Positions 1 through 4,957 of a DNA stretch of 7,564 bases are shown here, piece by piece. The notes under the pieces were generated by a model that worked only from the letters and a program-made list of their open reading frames with translations, searched no databases and was not told where the DNA came from. A program made the translations under genes and the position numbers. Every line of letters starts with the position of its first letter. Position 1 is the stretch's first letter. Origin of the DNA: a bacterium (GTDB taxonomy: Bacteria; UBP14; UBA6098); NCBI GenBank assembly GCA_030642425.1, contig DAOWNU010000089.1:1-7564 (forward strand), read 5' to 3'.

Positions 1-24
1 CGCTCTGCGGTGTAACGTTTTGGG

Positions 25-39
25 CGACGCTCCGCGTCG
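25..39. repeat. short GC-rich hairpin in intergenic DNA
   Basis: CGACGC (25-30) and GCGTCG (34-39) form a perfect 6-bp stem with a three-base TCC loop. It sits in a GC-rich patch at the left edge with no credible reading frame, and no T-run follows on either strand at terminator spacing. It may be part of an interspersed repeat that extends out of the window, but only the hairpin itself can be seen. Confidence 0.4.
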
Positions 40-83
40 ATGGGTTGGGGGGAAAAAGGACGTTAATCATCCCTGCAAGGAAT

Positions 84-139
84 AATTTTGATTTTTGATT
101 TGTTATTTTAATATTTGATGTTTGATATTTTATATTTAT
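84..139. repeat. AT-rich degenerate TTTGAT tandem tract
   Basis: The unit TTTGAT recurs at least four times with TATTT-like spacers (for example around 87, 93, 114 and 121), making a strongly asymmetric stretch that is T-rich on the plus strand. It has no coding potential. It lies between the left-edge GC hairpin and the twin palindromes, so the whole of 1-239 reads as non-coding repeat-type DNA. It could simply be low-complexity spacer. Confidence 0.45.
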
Positions 140-167
140 CTCTTGTTCATACGCTCGACCTTGTATA

Positions 168-236
168 GGATAATTCGTCTAAGCCCTTTAAAGGGCTTCA
201 ACTCGAAACCGTTTAAACGGTTTAGGATTATCGTCT
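168..236. repeat. twin TTTAAA-centred palindromes bracketed by an imperfect direct repeat
   Basis: Two perfect 18-bp palindromes stand seven bases apart: AAGCCCTTTAAAGGGCTT (181-198) and AAACCGTTTAAACGGTTT (206-223). They share one plan, an outer six-base arm on each side of TTTAAA, but differ in arm sequence. The pair is bracketed by GGATAATTCGTCT (168-180) and GGATTATCGTCT (225-236), the same word with one substitution and one missing base. This looks like a small interspersed cassette of the REP or MITE type; no transposase is present. It begins just past the deacetylase stop codon, so in that gene's transcript both palindromes would form hairpins with TTAA loops and could act as a 3' end or stabilising structure, although no U-tract follows either. 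Confidence 0.6.
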
Positions 237-239
237 GCA

Positions 240-1253
240 CTATAATGTGAAGAATCGTTGTCTAAGTAAATTATACAGAACAAGATACTTTATGAAACGG
301 TCGGGGTCGAATTTGCCGCAATGTGAATCAACGTGCATTCGATTCAGGGGCAGCCCATTAAATCCAATCCCACGATTGTCGAAAAACATATCGACTGCGG
401 GATTTTGCAGGATTTCATCCAACAATGCCGGTTCAATTCCCGCCGAGGTGAACGGGAATGCGAAGGGCACGCTTGTTTCTCCGGCCAAATTGCATATAAA
501 TTCACAGGAGCCGGCGATCTCACGGCGAATCTCGTCTGCGGTTGCGTGTTTCATATCGAGATGATCGATCCCGTGGGCGCCGATAGAGAAGTTGTCGCGC
601 TTCAGTTGGACGATCTCGTCCGAACTCAAATATGGCCGCTCTTTGGTCAGGAATTCGTTTGTATCGAGGCCAAGCGATTCCGCGGCTTTATACAGCTTGT
701 CCTGTTCGTCGAATTTAACAGATCGCGCCCATTTTGAAAAATCCTTAATCGACTTTATCTTTTCGCCTGTTCTGCGGCCGATTTCGGTCAGCATATCGAC
801 CGGTTCGTCGATATTATTCACGATACCGATACACAGCGACGCAAGATGACGATAAAAAAGCCTTTTGTTTCCAATCAGGCCGGTGGTGATGAAGAAAATG
901 CAGGGGATTTCATGTTTAAGAAGGATGGGCCTTACTTCCGAAAAACACTGGCTAAGGCCGTCGTCGAATGTAACAAAGGCCGGGTTTTCTGGAAGGCTTT
1001 TGCCGTGTAAAACATAATCCCTGATTTCGGGATAGGGTAATATGCGGAAATTTTCCTTGAGGAAAACGACGTGTCGTTCAAATTCGCCGATAGAGGAATA
1101 TCTCGTAATGCCTTTCAGATGCGGAAGGCTTTGGTTGGAGACGGCGTGATAATTGAACCCAAGCGGGATTTTAGAGGTAATCGACTTAATCGTCCGCAGT
1201 GGGATTAGACGCGATAAGTTAAAGATGGAATTAAATATGAGGCCCTTCAGCAA
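240..1253 (-). CDS. polysaccharide deacetylase family protein (NodB homology domain)
   Basis: Probably a metal-dependent carbohydrate esterase 4-type enzyme removing N- or O-acetyl groups from a glycan; the substrate is unknown. In the 337 residues, NYHAV (34-38) is the usual N-terminal YH motif, TFDDG (95-99) supplies the catalytic base and metal Asp, and FFITTG (120-125) follows as in the family. HGIDH (227-231) gives the two metal-binding His, with Gly where Ser/Thr is more usual, and FAFPF (264-268) matches the usual FAYPYG-like strand. There is no clear signal peptide, so it may act in the cytoplasm or at the inner membrane face. The start is TTG at 1253-1251, supported by GGAG eight bases upstream and by a 7-base overlap with the methyltransferase stop. 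No ATG upstream of the NodB core is available. It ends with TAG at 242-240. It is the second gene of a minus-strand pair, so translational coupling is likely. The family assignment is firm; the role in a surface glycan pathway is inferred. Confidence 0.92.
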   Translation of the reverse strand: MLKGLIFNSIFNLSRLIPLRTIKSITSKIPLGFNYHAVSNQSLPHLKGITRYSSIGEFERHVVFLKENFRILPYPEIRDYVLHGKSLPENPAFVTFDDGLSQCFSEVRPILLKHEIPCIFFITTGLIGNKRLFYRHLASLCIGIVNNIDEPVDMLTEIGRRTGEKIKSIKDFSKWARSVKFDEQDKLYKAAESLGLDTNEFLTKERPYLSSDEIVQLKRDNFSIGAHGIDHLDMKHATADEIRREIAGSCEFICNLAGETSVPFAFPFTSAGIEPALLDEILQNPAVDMFFDNRGIGFNGLPLNRMHVDSHCGKFDPDRFIKYLVLYNLLRQRFFTL

Positions 1254-2050
1254 TTATTTTTCTCCGGTTTACGAGCTTTTACAATAAACATCGAAGCAAA
1301 AAGGGCGGATATTCCCGGCGAACCGAACCTTTCGGATAATCTCTGCAGCGGATTTTCGATGGGTTTAATTATATCTCTTATCACCGGAATTAGATTAAGT
1401 GGAAAAAGCGGGTAAAAATGCGAGAATCTGTGTTTCTCGATTGCGAATCCCGCGCTTTCGAGGTTTTTTCGGAAATTTTTCGGGCTATGTTCACGAAACC
1501 AGATTTTTCCCTTTATCCCGATAATGCCCTTAAAGAATTCTCTCACCCGAACTGCGATGCAATGCCTATTTCTTACCTGTATTATCAGCGTGCCGCCGGG
1601 TTTCAGGATACGAAAAATCTCACAGAGCAGCAAGTCGTCGTTTTCGAGATACTCGATCAACCCGAGCGCCAGAACAAGGTCCACCGTGCCGGAAAAGATT
1701 TTATCGAGACGTTCGACATCCCCCTTAACCGCGGTTATTTGCGAAGACAATCCCTTTTCCTGTGCCGCGATATTCGCCGCATCGACAAGCCTGCCGGAGA
1801 TGTCCACGCCGAGAGTTTTCTCGAAACCGAGTTCGGCAAGCGCAAAAAGGGCATGTCCAGAGCCGCAGCCGAGATCGACCGCGAGCGAACCGGTCTCGCC
1901 TTTCGCAAATTCAAGCGTGATTTGCTCCCGCCGGGCGATAGAATTGAAGCCCTTCGAGTCGCAATATATATCCACCCAGAAACTGGAAGTGGCGTCGAAA
2001 TGCCTTTCGATTTTTTCGATATCCGATTGTGAAACTCTTTTTTCGTCCAT
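1247..2050 (-). CDS. class I SAM-dependent methyltransferase
   Basis: Soluble enzyme transferring a methyl group from S-adenosylmethionine to an unknown acceptor. In the 267-residue form, motif I is VDLGCGSG (58-65), the acidic end of strand 2 is GVDIS (81-85), GDVERL (110-115) is the adenine-side acidic motif, ALGLIEYLEN (128-137) is motif II/III, and RILKPGG (147-153) is the post-III motif of Methyltransf_11/25 proteins. HFDATSSFWVDIY near the N-terminus resembles the helix that precedes the Rossmann core in many such enzymes. The frame stays open to a TTG at 2197, but those 49 extra residues fit no domain and no ribosome site precedes them. I chose the ATG at 2050, which has a promoter-like sequence immediately upstream. 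The TGA stop overlaps the deacetylase start by 7 bases, indicating one operon. The acceptor is probably a glycan or lipid carrier judging by neighbours, but this is inference. Confidence 0.9.
   Translation of the reverse strand: MDEKRVSQSDIEKIERHFDATSSFWVDIYCDSKGFNSIARREQITLEFAKGETGSLAVDLGCGSGHALFALAELGFEKTLGVDISGRLVDAANIAAQEKGLSSQITAVKGDVERLDKIFSGTVDLVLALGLIEYLENDDLLLCEIFRILKPGGTLIIQVRNRHCIAVRVREFFKGIIGIKGKIWFREHSPKNFRKNLESAGFAIEKHRFSHFYPLFPLNLIPVIRDIIKPIENPLQRLSERFGSPGISALFASMFIVKARKPEKNNC
1262..1265 (-). promoter_or_regulatory. Shine-Dalgarno GGAG for the TTG-started deacetylase
   Basis: On the minus strand GGAG stands eight bases before the TTG at 1253-1251, inside the last codons of the methyltransferase. 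The spacing is right for a ribosome binding site and is the main reason for accepting a TTG start here. Confidence 0.6.
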
Positions 2051-2060
2051 AACGCCGGAT

Positions 2061-2089
2061 AATATAAGCTTTTCACTGAAATAATACAA
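2061..2089 (-). promoter_or_regulatory. possible sigma70-type promoter for the methyltransferase-deacetylase pair
   Basis: Read on the minus strand, TTGTAT (2089-2084) and TATATT (2066-2061) are separated by exactly 17 bases. A start about seven bases downstream would leave only around four bases before the ATG at 2050, so the message would be nearly leaderless, consistent with the absence of a ribosome site there. AT-rich DNA gives such matches by chance, so this is tentative. Confidence 0.35.
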
Positions 2090-2221
2090 TATTTTCAGGG
2101 AAGAAGTTTTTTTAATTTCACTCGATTGCCATTTTTTGAAAAAAGGCTTGCGAATCGACCAACCGGTCGTATAATTACGATCGTCGGAAAGGGACAATTA
2201 TTTAATGTCTTTTTATTTTAC

Positions 2222-2250
2222 TTGTTTTCGACTCGAAAATCCCCTATTTT
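2222..2250 (+). promoter_or_regulatory. likely tRNA-Pro promoter with internal inverted repeat
   Basis: TTGTTT (2222-2227) and TATTTT (2245-2250) are 17 bases apart, and the expected start near 2257 is two bases before the mature tRNA 5' end. An inverted repeat, TTTTCG-ACT-CGAAAA (2225-2239), overlaps the -35 box and runs into the spacer, where an operator could lie. The hexamers are only moderate matches to consensus; position relative to the tRNA is the best support. Confidence 0.4.
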
Positions 2251-2257
2251 CCAATCG

Positions 2258-2335
<78 letters not shown>

Positions 2336-2341
2336 TTTAAT

Positions 2342-2365
2342 TAGAGGGTTTTGCAAACCCCTCTA
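2342..2365 (+). terminator. hairpin just after the tRNA, possible terminator or processing signal
   Basis: TAGAGGGTTT (2342-2351) pairs with AAACCCCTCTA (2355-2365) around a TGC loop, leaving one bulged C. It starts six bases after the encoded CCA, where a tRNA terminator would be expected. The downstream bases (TTAGGAG) are not a T-run, so it is not a classical intrinsic terminator and read-through into the glycosyltransferase is possible. Confidence 0.4.
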
Positions 2366-2423
2366 TTAGGAGATATTCGCGCTCGGCCCACGCTCGGACA
2401 CGGGGTTATGGGCGCTTTTTATT

Positions 2424-3107
2424 ATGAGAATGCTTGCCTTGATACCCGCATTCGACGCCGAAAATCCGCTTCCAAATGTTATAAAAGGATTGATAGATAC
2501 GGGCTTTGAGCCCGCCGATATTCTCGTCGTGGACGACGGAAGTTCGGACAAAACGACCGAAACTGCAAGAGCGCCCGGCGTCGAAGTTATCACACACGAA
2601 AAAAATAAGGGCAAGGGCGAAGCGCTGAAAAGCGGTTTCGCCTTCGCTATCGATAATCGATACGACGCTGTGCTCACTCTCGACGCCGATATGCAGCATC
2701 CGCCGGAACTGGCCGGCCGATTTGTCGATGAGATGATGCGTTCCGGGGCGGATATTATCCTCGGAAACCGTATGAACGACCTGTCGAATATGCCTCCCCA
2801 CCGGCGCTTCTCCAATTTGGCCACCACTTTTTTCGTCCGCCTCTGGACGGGCAAGAAAATTGGCGATTCCCAATGCGGATACCGACTTATAAAAACCGAC
2901 TTATTGAAAAGACTCGACCTGCGAACGGGCCACTACCAAACGGAAACCGAGATAATCCTCGAGGCGGCGAGAAATCGCGCCGGCTTCTCTTCTGTGGACG
3001 TGCCGACAATATACAACGATCACAAAAGCAAGCTTAACCCGATTATCGAAACTCTCCGTTTTATCGGAATTATGCTCTCTTACCCCTTCCGGAAAAAGAA
3101 AGGATAA
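2424..3107 (+). CDS. family 2 glycosyltransferase, DPM1-like
   Basis: Inverting GT-A transferase of 227 residues, expected to move a sugar from a nucleotide donor to a polyprenyl-phosphate or other lipid-linked acceptor on the cytoplasmic face of the membrane. It opens with the Rossmann strand MLALIPAFDAE. VDDGS (36-40) binds the nucleotide, GKGEALKSGF (63-72) is the usual DPM-type segment, DADMQHPP (87-94) holds the metal-binding DxD, DSQCGYR (148-154) is the acceptor-side motif, and the ETEIILEA stretch (174-181) supplies the likely catalytic acidic residue. The length is that of a bare catalytic domain; there is no C-terminal transmembrane pair, unlike GtrB- or ArnC-type relatives. The start is ATG at 2424, with a second ATG at 2430; neither has a clear ribosome site. 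An in-frame stop at 2367 limits upstream extension. One base separates it from the next gene, so they form an operon. Sugar and acceptor cannot be read from sequence. Confidence 0.94.
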   Translation: MRMLALIPAFDAENPLPNVIKGLIDTGFEPADILVVDDGSSDKTTETARAPGVEVITHEKNKGKGEALKSGFAFAIDNRYDAVLTLDADMQHPPELAGRFVDEMMRSGADIILGNRMNDLSNMPPHRRFSNLATTFFVRLWTGKKIGDSQCGYRLIKTDLLKRLDLRTGHYQTETEIILEAARNRAGFSSVDVPTIYNDHKSKLNPIIETLRFIGIMLSYPFRKKKG

Positions 3108-3108
3108 C

Positions 3109-3780
3109 ATGGGCCTGCGTCAAAAAATCGTAATCCTTCTGCTTTTTTCGATCCTGTTGGTCTGCCTTGCCGCTCCCGGGGCGGAAACTTCCCCAGAAGA
3201 CGAGCATTCACGGGGGAGTAAAATCGCGCTTTGGCTGAAAGATAAAGGCCTTTCGCCGGACCTCGTTGTAATTATTATCGCCACGCTCCCCATTATCGAA
3301 CTTCGGGGCGCGATCCCCGTGGCGATGCACGTTTTCGATATGCCGATTCTCAGAAGCTATATCCTGTGCGTCTTTGGAAATATGATTCCCATCCCTTTTA
3401 TTCTGCTTTTGCTCGGTCCGGTTGCCCGGATTCTCCGCAAAATAAGACTTTTCGACCGATTTTTCGAGTGGCTTTTCGCCCGCACGCGGCGCCGGAGCGA
3501 GACAATTAAAAAATACGAGGAACTGGGCCTTATCATGTTTGTCGCTATCCCCCTGCCCGTCACCGGAGCGTGGACAGGCAGCCTTGCCGCTTTTCTTTTC
3601 GGACTTCGGTTCTGGCCGTCCTTTTTCTGCGCTTTGGCCGGTGTTTGTATCGCCGGAGTGGTCGTAACATCCTTCTCCGCTTTGGGGTTATTCGGCGCAA
3701 TCGCCGCGGCAGTCATTCTTTTCGGCATCTCGGCGATGAGCATTTTCAAAAAGAGACGAAAAGGCGCGCCCCACAGATAA
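3109..3780 (+). CDS. COG2426 / Sm_multidrug_ex-type small membrane protein
   Basis: Inner-membrane protein of 223 residues. The family diagnostics are PIIELRGAIPVA (61-72), with a conserved Glu-Leu-Arg in a membrane segment, and IPLPVTGAWTGSLAAFLFG (147-165), a second re-entrant-looking motif. Other hydrophobic segments lie near 82-104, 170-190 and 192-212, and the C-terminus is basic (KKRRK). The Pfam name 'putative small multi-drug export protein' rests on weak evidence, so the real substrate is unknown. Residues 5-25 form a hydrophobic signal-like leader followed by a polar stretch (26-37); family members as I know them are nearer 160 residues, so this N-terminal extension is notable. The ATG has a good ribosome site (AAAGGA about five bases upstream) inside the end of the glycosyltransferase gene. 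Co-transcription with that gene suggests an envelope role, but this is only contextual. Confidence 0.88.
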   Translation: MGLRQKIVILLLFSILLVCLAAPGAETSPEDEHSRGSKIALWLKDKGLSPDLVVIIIATLPIIELRGAIPVAMHVFDMPILRSYILCVFGNMIPIPFILLLLGPVARILRKIRLFDRFFEWLFARTRRRSETIKKYEELGLIMFVAIPLPVTGAWTGSLAAFLFGLRFWPSFFCALAGVCIAGVVVTSFSALGLFGAIAAAVILFGISAMSIFKKRRKGAPHR

Positions 3781-3794
3781 AATCTCGCCGCGGC

Positions 3795-3823
3795 TTGAAT
3801 TATCCATATCAAATTAGTATAAT
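3795..3823 (+). promoter_or_regulatory. sigma70-type promoter of the SBP-kinase operon
   Basis: TTGAAT (3795-3800), a 17-base spacer and a perfect TATAAT (3818-3823) make the best promoter in the window. A second perfect TATAAT stands at 3827-3832. The expected transcription start is near 3830, giving a leader of about 75 bases before the TTG at 3905. It begins 15 bases after the preceding gene's stop, so the signalling genes can be transcribed separately from the glycosyltransferase pair. Confidence 0.6.
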
Positions 3824-3832
3824 AATTATAAT

Positions 3833-3902
3833 ATTAGCGTTTTTTTAAAACCGCTAATTGGAATAACTAACACTCATCTATATTGGTTATTCGGGGAATA
3901 AC
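3833..3902 (+). promoter_or_regulatory. structured 5' leader with competing hairpins before the SBP gene
   Basis: Hairpin 1 pairs ATTAGCG (3833-3839) with CGCTAAT (3852-3858); the inner TTTT and AAAA can also pair, with one bulged C. Beyond it lie GAATAAC (3861-3867), GTTATTC (3886-3892) and GAATAAC again (3896-3902). The middle segment can pair with the first copy (about 10 bp with G-U, loop 3871-3882) or with the last copy (about 8 bp with G-U, loop GGG). The second pairing places the only Shine-Dalgarno-like bases (GGGGA, 3893-3897) in a hairpin ending two bases before the TTG start. This architecture suits translational control, but a DNA-binding site made of GAATAAC repeats would look the same. 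Confidence 0.45.
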
Positions 3903-3904
3903 TC

Positions 3905-4957
3905 TTGAAAAAACATAAACTTACAACGATCGCAACAATATTGATACTGGCCATTATAGCCTGGCTTGTGGTTATCCAAATCGTAAATATGAAACCCGGT
4001 GTGCTCCACAAATCGACACTCTACAGCAAAGCAAAACCGCTTCGTGAGAAACTTACGGTTCGGTATATGCCGAATTGGTATCACGAGGCGGAGTTCATGG
4101 GCTTCTATTCCGCGAAAATCGAGGGCTTTTACGAAGATATTAACCTCGATGTCAGAATATTAAGCTGCAATCCGGATTATAATGTCCCGGAAAGCCTCGA
4201 TATTGGAGTCGTCGATTTCGCGACGATCTCCCCGAGTTGTCTGGCCGCGTCCGATCGCGAGGGGCTGGATATCGTCGCAATAGCCGCCATTTTCCAAATC
4301 CAGCCCGGTGTTTTTATCGTCATGAACAACGGTGATATCGAATCCCCAAAAGATTTTGCCGGGAAATCGATAATCACAAAAAACGCATCGTGGGCGCTTT
4401 TAATCGGGAAGGTCGCCGAAAACATCGGTCTCAACCCGGAAAAAATCGTTATGGATACCGGCGCCGCGGATATTGGCAGGTTCTTAAAGGGCGAGGTCGA
4501 TATATGGACGGGATATGTTCATGACGAACCTGTCGAAGTGGAAATGGCCGGATACGATTCGAGAATTTTTTATCTTTTCGATTATGGAATAAACGATTAT
4601 GCGGGAGTAATATTTACACGGAGAAACATGGTGGAAGAGCGCCCCGATATCGTGCGGGCTTTCTTGAGCGCCACTTTGCGGGGATGGGATTATGCGATCC
4701 GAAATCCCGAGAACGGCCTCGAAACAGTTATGGCTTATGCCCCCGGACTATCGATAGATTTCCAGAGAAGGGCGATAAACCGGTTGTCGCCTTTCGTAAA
4801 ATGTGGCCGCGCCCCGATAGGATGGATCGACACCTCCAGATGGAATTCCACCTCGGAAAAATGGGGGATCAAGGAGCCCGATAAACTGGTTGACGACCGC
4901 TTCATACGGGAAATCTATCGTGAAAACGGATCGGACGAAGATGTTCAACTGGATTAA
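3905..4957 (+). CDS. membrane-anchored NMT1/THI5-like periplasmic solute-binding protein
   Basis: Type 2 solute-binding fold protein of 350 residues from the family of ThiY, SsuA, TauA and related ABC transporter binding proteins. YMPNWYHEAEFMGFYSAK (54-71) followed by IEGFYEDINLDVRI matches the family opening. LDIGVVDFATISPS (98-111), a SPKDFAGKSI segment (147-156), and EVDIWTGYVHDEP (197-209) with its ThiY-like 'G-Y-x-x-x-E-P' pattern follow in order. Residues 1-28 are MKKHK plus one long hydrophobic helix with no signal peptidase site or lipobox Cys, so the protein is probably anchored by an uncleaved N-terminus facing the periplasm. The TTG start at 3905 is supported by GGGGA upstream and by the KKHK-hydrophobic beginning; the next Met (29) would delete the anchor. 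There is no CCCFC motif, so it is not a THI5-type pyrimidine synthase. No permease or ATPase gene is nearby; it overlaps the kinase gene by 17 bases, which suggests a sensory role. The ligand is unknown. Confidence 0.9.
   Translation: MKKHKLTTIATILILAIIAWLVVIQIVNMKPGVLHKSTLYSKAKPLREKLTVRYMPNWYHEAEFMGFYSAKIEGFYEDINLDVRILSCNPDYNVPESLDIGVVDFATISPSCLAASDREGLDIVAIAAIFQIQPGVFIVMNNGDIESPKDFAGKSIITKNASWALLIGKVAENIGLNPEKIVMDTGAADIGRFLKGEVDIWTGYVHDEPVEVEMAGYDSRIFYLFDYGINDYAGVIFTRRNMVEERPDIVRAFLSATLRGWDYAIRNPENGLETVMAYAPGLSIDFQRRAINRLSPFVKCGRAPIGWIDTSRWNSTSEKWGIKEPDKLVDDRFIREIYRENGSDEDVQLD

Noticed and set aside
2..85. An open frame at the left edge that could be the tail of an upstream plus-strand gene
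   Set aside because: Only 27 codons before TAA, with no recognisable protein character and a GC hairpin inside; another frame is open to a similar length, so this is not evidence of a gene.
181..223. Remnant of a CRISPR array or an integrase attachment site
   Set aside because: Only two dissimilar palindromes with a seven-base gap; there are no regular spacers, no cas genes and no integrase.
1418..2084. Long open frames on the plus strand opposite the methyltransferase
   Set aside because: They run antisense to a gene with clear SAM-binding motifs; their translations are Ser/Arg-rich and low in recognisable structure, as expected for antisense of a CGA-rich gene.
2380..2397. Direct repeat CGCTCGG upstream of the glycosyltransferase as a regulatory site
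   Set aside because: Only seven bases repeated once in a GC-rich stretch, with no good promoter nearby (TTGCAA and GATATT are spaced 15 bases); insufficient support.
3833..3858. Intrinsic terminator for the COG2426 gene
   Set aside because: The T-run lies between the stem arms rather than after the hairpin, and no T-run follows on either strand. It also falls just downstream of a strong promoter, so a leader hairpin is more likely.
4890..4940. TTG (4890) or GTG (4920) as the kinase start
   Set aside because: Both lie deeper in the upstream gene without a better ribosome site, and the residues they add are not part of the membrane helix or any domain. The ATG at 4941 is the simpler choice, though GTG at 4920 cannot be excluded.
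3905..4957. THI5-type HMP-P synthase or a conventional ThiY transporter component
   Set aside because: No CCCFC iron-binding motif, no ThiX/ThiZ-type genes nearby, and the N-terminus looks like an uncleaved anchor instead of a lipoprotein or secreted signal.
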